DNA of 64,000 bases, taken from the NCBI RefSeq assembly GCF_030315685.1, contig NZ_JASXSI010000001.1, forward strand, positions 466,827-530,826, written 5' to 3'. Position numbers and translations under genes: made by a program. This stretch comes from Gordonia sp. ABSL11-1. GTDB lineage: Bacteria; Actinomycetota; Actinomycetes; Mycobacteriales; Mycobacteriaceae. Numbering within the stretch: the first letter of the stretch is position 1; each line of letters begins with the position of its first letter. Positions 61,730 through 64,000 of the stretch are shown here, one piece after another. A model generated the notes under the pieces. The model had not been told where the DNA came from and did no database searches. It saw nothing but the letters and a program-made list of their open reading frames with translations.

Positions 61730-63093
61730 GGGGCGCGGGGAAGGGGTGTGAGCAGCTCGGTCACCAGATCATCCATGTGGGAGCGTCGTGTCCGCCACGA
61801 CGACACCGAGATCCGGAACGCCGGCTGGTCCTGCCATACCGACGGTCCGAACCATGTGCGGCCGCCGTGCACGACGCGTTCGCGCACGGCCACCGTCTGG
61901 TCGGGGGTGTCGGCGCGCACCAGCACCTGATTGAGCACGCAGCGGTTCACCACGGTGAGGTCCGAGCCGCGCAGCCGCACGGCGGCGTACTGGGCGTTGG
62001 CGATGCAGGTGTCGACCAGATCCTCGACGCCCTCGGAACCGAGTGTGCGCAGAGCCGCCCACACGGGGATACCGCGTGCGCGACGGGAGAACTCCAGGGT
62101 CAGGTTCTTCTGGGAGTCGGCGGTCCCGGTCAGGTAGGAGGCGTCCGAGTTCATCGCGTCGGACAGCGCGGGTGCGTCGCGGACGATCACCATCGCACTG
62201 TCGTACGGGGTGTTGAGCCATTTGTGGCCGTCGGTCGTCCAGCTGTCGGCGCCGTCGATTCCTGACGTGAGGTGTCGGTGTGTGCGCGACGCACGAGCCC
62301 ACAGGCCGAAAGCGCCATCGACATGCACCCAACTGCCTGCCCGTCGCGCCGCCGGGATGACGTCGTCGAACGGGTCGAACTCGCCGGTGTTGACCTCGCC
62401 CGCCTGCAGCACGACGAGTGTGGTGTCGTCGAGCTCGGGCATCTGTGTGGCGTCGACGCGCCCGTACTCGTCGACGGGCACGCGCTCGATCGTGTCGAGG
62501 CCGAACCCCAGGACGCGCAGTGCCCGGACGACGGTGATGTGGGCCTGCGCCGAAATGACCACGCGGATCCGCGGCGCGCCCGCGAGGCCCCGGCGGTCGA
62601 CGTCCCAATCCTGTCGTTCGAGGAGTCGGCGGCGCGCCGCGGTGAGCGCGGTCACCGCCCCCGCCGTCGCACTCGTGGTGAACCCGACTGCGGACCCGGT
62701 GGGTAGATCCAGTGCGTCGAGCACCCACCGTCCGGCCCGGGTCTCGAGCACATGGGCGGCCGGCGAGTTGTCGAACGACGACGCGCACTGATCCCATGCC
62801 GATGCGATCCGTTCGGCTGCGGCGGCGACCGGGAGTGTCGACCCCACCACGTACCCGAAGTAGCGGGGATCGTTGGACGCCACCACACCTGCACCGGCGA
62901 TCTCGTCGAGCATCGCGATGGTCTCGGCGGCCGGCCGTCCCGCCGTCGGGAACGGTTCTGCGAAGCTGTCGAGTCGGGCGACAGATTCGGTCGACGGGAA
63001 GACCCGTCGCTCGCCCCGTCCGATCCCCGCCGTCCACGCCCGTGCGCGTCGATCGGCGTCGGCCAGGAGTGCGATCTCGTCGTCGGATGTCAT
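61720..63093 (-). CDS. PLP-dependent decarboxylase (group II, aromatic/glutamate decarboxylase-like)
   Basis: 457 residues from ATG 63093 (GTG 63099 possible). Fold-type I decarboxylase: HPRYFGYV-like NDPRYFGYVVGSTLP, GFTTSATAGAVTALTAARR, ISAQAHITVVRALRVLGFG (His stacking on PLP), WVHVDGAFGLWA (Asp) and DSWTTDGHKWLNTPYDSAMV (Schiff-base Lys). Related to aromatic L-amino-acid, glutamate and diaminobutyrate decarboxylases; the substrate cannot be told. Its stop codon lies in the hairpin in front of the EIIA gene. Confidence 0.88.
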   Translation of the reverse strand: MTSDDEIALLADADRRARAWTAGIGRGERRVFPSTESVARLDSFAEPFPTAGRPAAETIAMLDEIAGAGVVASNDPRYFGYVVGSTLPVAAAAERIASAWDQCASSFDNSPAAHVLETRAGRWVLDALDLPTGSAVGFTTSATAGAVTALTAARRRLLERQDWDVDRRGLAGAPRIRVVISAQAHITVVRALRVLGFGLDTIERVPVDEYGRVDATQMPELDDTTLVVLQAGEVNTGEFDPFDDVIPAARRAGSWVHVDGAFGLWARASRTHRHLTSGIDGADSWTTDGHKWLNTPYDSAMVIVRDAPALSDAMNSDASYLTGTADSQKNLTLEFSRRARGIPVWAALRTLGSEGVEDLVDTCIANAQYAAVRLRGSDLTVVNRCVLNQVLVRADTPDQTVAVRERVVHGGRTWFGPSVWQDQPAFRISVSSWRTRRSHMDDLVTELLTPLPRAPQT

Positions 63094-63147
63094 GTCCACC
63101 CGTCCACGATGTCACCGCCGGCCCAGCTCGGGGGCCGGTGAGGTGTC

Positions 63148-63465
63148 TCAGGCGACGCGTCTGTCGGCGGAGTGTACGTCGGACAACAGCCCTCCCGGGT
63201 CGACGATCATGATGACGGGCCCGACGATGTCGGTGGCGCGTTCGATGATCGCGTCGACCTGCGCCGGATCGGACGGGTCGGCGACGACGGCCCAGACCCG
63301 GTGACGGACTGCTGCGTCGACATAGGGGACGAGGTCGCGCGATGACGTCCCGGCGACGGCGACGTTGCGGCCCGAACGCAGGATCTGATGCACGATCGAT
63401 CGTGCCCGCGCGGTGCCGTCCATGACGACGAGGATGGCGTCGAGCGCATGTTCGTTGCTGGTCAT
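63148..63465 (-). CDS. Short Rossmann-like (SDR-type) protein
   Basis: 105 residues. Alternating beta/alpha pattern (AILVVMDGTARARSIVHQILRSGRNVAVAGTSSRDL...VWAVVADPSDPAQVDAIIERATDIVGPVIMIVDPGG) resembles the first half of a short-chain dehydrogenase, but the glycine-rich nucleotide loop is poorly formed (MDGTARA) and the catalytic Tyr/Lys half is missing. It may be a stand-alone small domain or a decayed SDR. It lies 54 bp upstream of the decarboxylase on the same strand. Function unknown. Confidence 0.65.
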   Translation of the reverse strand: MTSNEHALDAILVVMDGTARARSIVHQILRSGRNVAVAGTSSRDLVPYVDAAVRHRVWAVVADPSDPAQVDAIIERATDIVGPVIMIVDPGGLLSDVHSADRRVA

Positions 63466-63576
63466 ACCGACATCTCACCGCCGCACACTGCGACCATCGT
63501 GTGTCCGGCCTGTCAGTTGCCTGGGCGCCGACGACCACCGCCCGGCGGTCCGTGCGGCACACTCACCCCGGCCGCC

Positions 63577-63582
63577 TATCCT
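63577..63582 (+). promoter_or_regulatory. -10 element of the YchJ-like gene (leaderless type)
   Basis: TATCCT followed by exactly seven bases and ATG 63590, the same geometry as at lgt and pyk. Confidence 0.55.
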
Positions 63583-63589
63583 CACCAGG

Positions 63590-64000
63590 ATGACGAACTC
63601 CACCGGAGCCGGGACGCGCCCGCAACGCTGCCCCTGCACCTCGGGACTGCCGTTCGCGGACTGCTGTGGTCCGATTCTCGACGGCGGGCGCCGCGCGGCA
63701 ACCGCGGAGGCGCTGATGCGCTCCCGGTTCACCGCATTCGCCGTCGGTGACCGCGAACACCTCCTCGACAGTTGGCATCCGCGCACGCGCCCTCGCACCC
63801 TCGAACTCGACGAATCACTCACCTGGTATCGCCTCGACATCGAATCGACCTCGGGCGGAACGCCGTTCGACACCGTTGGTGAGGTCGTCTTCACCGCGCA
63901 CTATCGGACCGCCGACGGGCGTGAGCGGCTCCACGAGCGCAGCACGTTCGAGAAGCGTGACGGCCGTTGGGTCTACGTCAAAGGAGTACTCGCGCCCGAC
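63590..64000 (+). CDS. YchJ-like SEC-C motif protein (3' end at window edge)
   Basis: 137 residues from ATG 63590; the frame is still open at base 64000, so the stop lies outside. The N-terminal RCPCTSGLPFADCCGPIL is a SEC-C-type zinc motif (CPC-x8-CC), followed by ATAEALMRSRFTAFAVGDREHLLDSWHPRTRP and an NTF2-like domain ending ERSTFEKRDGRWVYVKGVLAPD. This is the UPF0225/YchJ layout, and the usual length suggests only the last few codons are missing. Role unknown. Confidence 0.9.
   Translation, partial: MTNSTGAGTRPQRCPCTSGLPFADCCGPILDGGRRAATAEALMRSRFTAFAVGDREHLLDSWHPRTRPRTLELDESLTWYRLDIESTSGGTPFDTVGEVVFTAHYRTADGRERLHERSTFEKRDGRWVYVKGVLAPD

Noticed and set aside
61671..61730. An upstream in-frame extension restoring the EIIA N-terminus
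   Set aside because: The frame is open, but it translates to an Arg/Pro-rich stretch from the hairpin with no start codon and no similarity to the missing strand.

Overview
The window is high-GC DNA with many GTG starts, dense four-base stop/start overlaps (ATGA/GTGA) and several leaderless-type promoters. Gene content points to a mycolic-acid actinobacterium (Mycobacteriales), most likely Gordonia or a close relative: an mce lipid-transport operon, PriA-type hisA with no trpF, a Trp-associated membrane protein, BsaP beside bioB, NrtR beside nadA, and Lgt with a long acidic tail. The order treYX - acyltransferase - bio - nad - his - trp - lgt - pyk - tesB resembles Mycobacterium tuberculosis. 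The genus is an inference, not a measurement.

Layout. 1-9084 (+): an mce operon (yrbEA cut by the window edge, yrbEB, mceA-F, one Mce-associated protein). 9129-17054 (-): treY, treX (no treZ next to it), a membrane acyltransferase with an SGNH domain, and a TetR regulator. 17184-22538 (+): bioA-bioF-bioD-bioB-bsaP-DUF2567, with two operator-like palindromes between the TetR gene and bioA. 22526-23644: a divergent XRE regulator / methionine aminopeptidase pair sharing two GGTAT-N4-ATACC palindromes. 23657-27352: NrtR, a LuxR-type regulator, and nadA-nadC with no nadB; a perfect 23-bp inverted repeat precedes nadA. 27477-40217: a his-trp supercluster (hisD-C-B-[small ORF]-H-[membrane protein]-A-impA-F-I, 4-OT-like protein, trpE, membrane protein, trpC-B-A). 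40310-50720: lgt, gltB-gltD, pyk, tesB. 50746-58540: membrane proteins, a BacA/SbmA-like ABC transporter, a FadD15-like acyl-CoA ligase, DUF998, a DUF6325/SHOCT pair and a 14-TM MFS exporter.

58752-61181 is the most interesting segment: an 84-residue Asp/Gly-rich protein made of 24-residue repeats, followed 10 bp later by a JmjC/cupin-type oxygenase and, with a 4-bp overlap, a sucrase/ferredoxin-like Fe-S protein. It looks like a dedicated substrate - 2-oxoglutarate oxygenase - redox partner cassette, possibly a peptide-modification (RiPP-like) system. The rest is an N-terminally shortened EIIA-Glc gene beside a strong hairpin, a PLP decarboxylase, a short Rossmann-like protein, and a YchJ-like gene that runs off the right edge.

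All calls come from reading the sequence and translated motifs. No database search was run.
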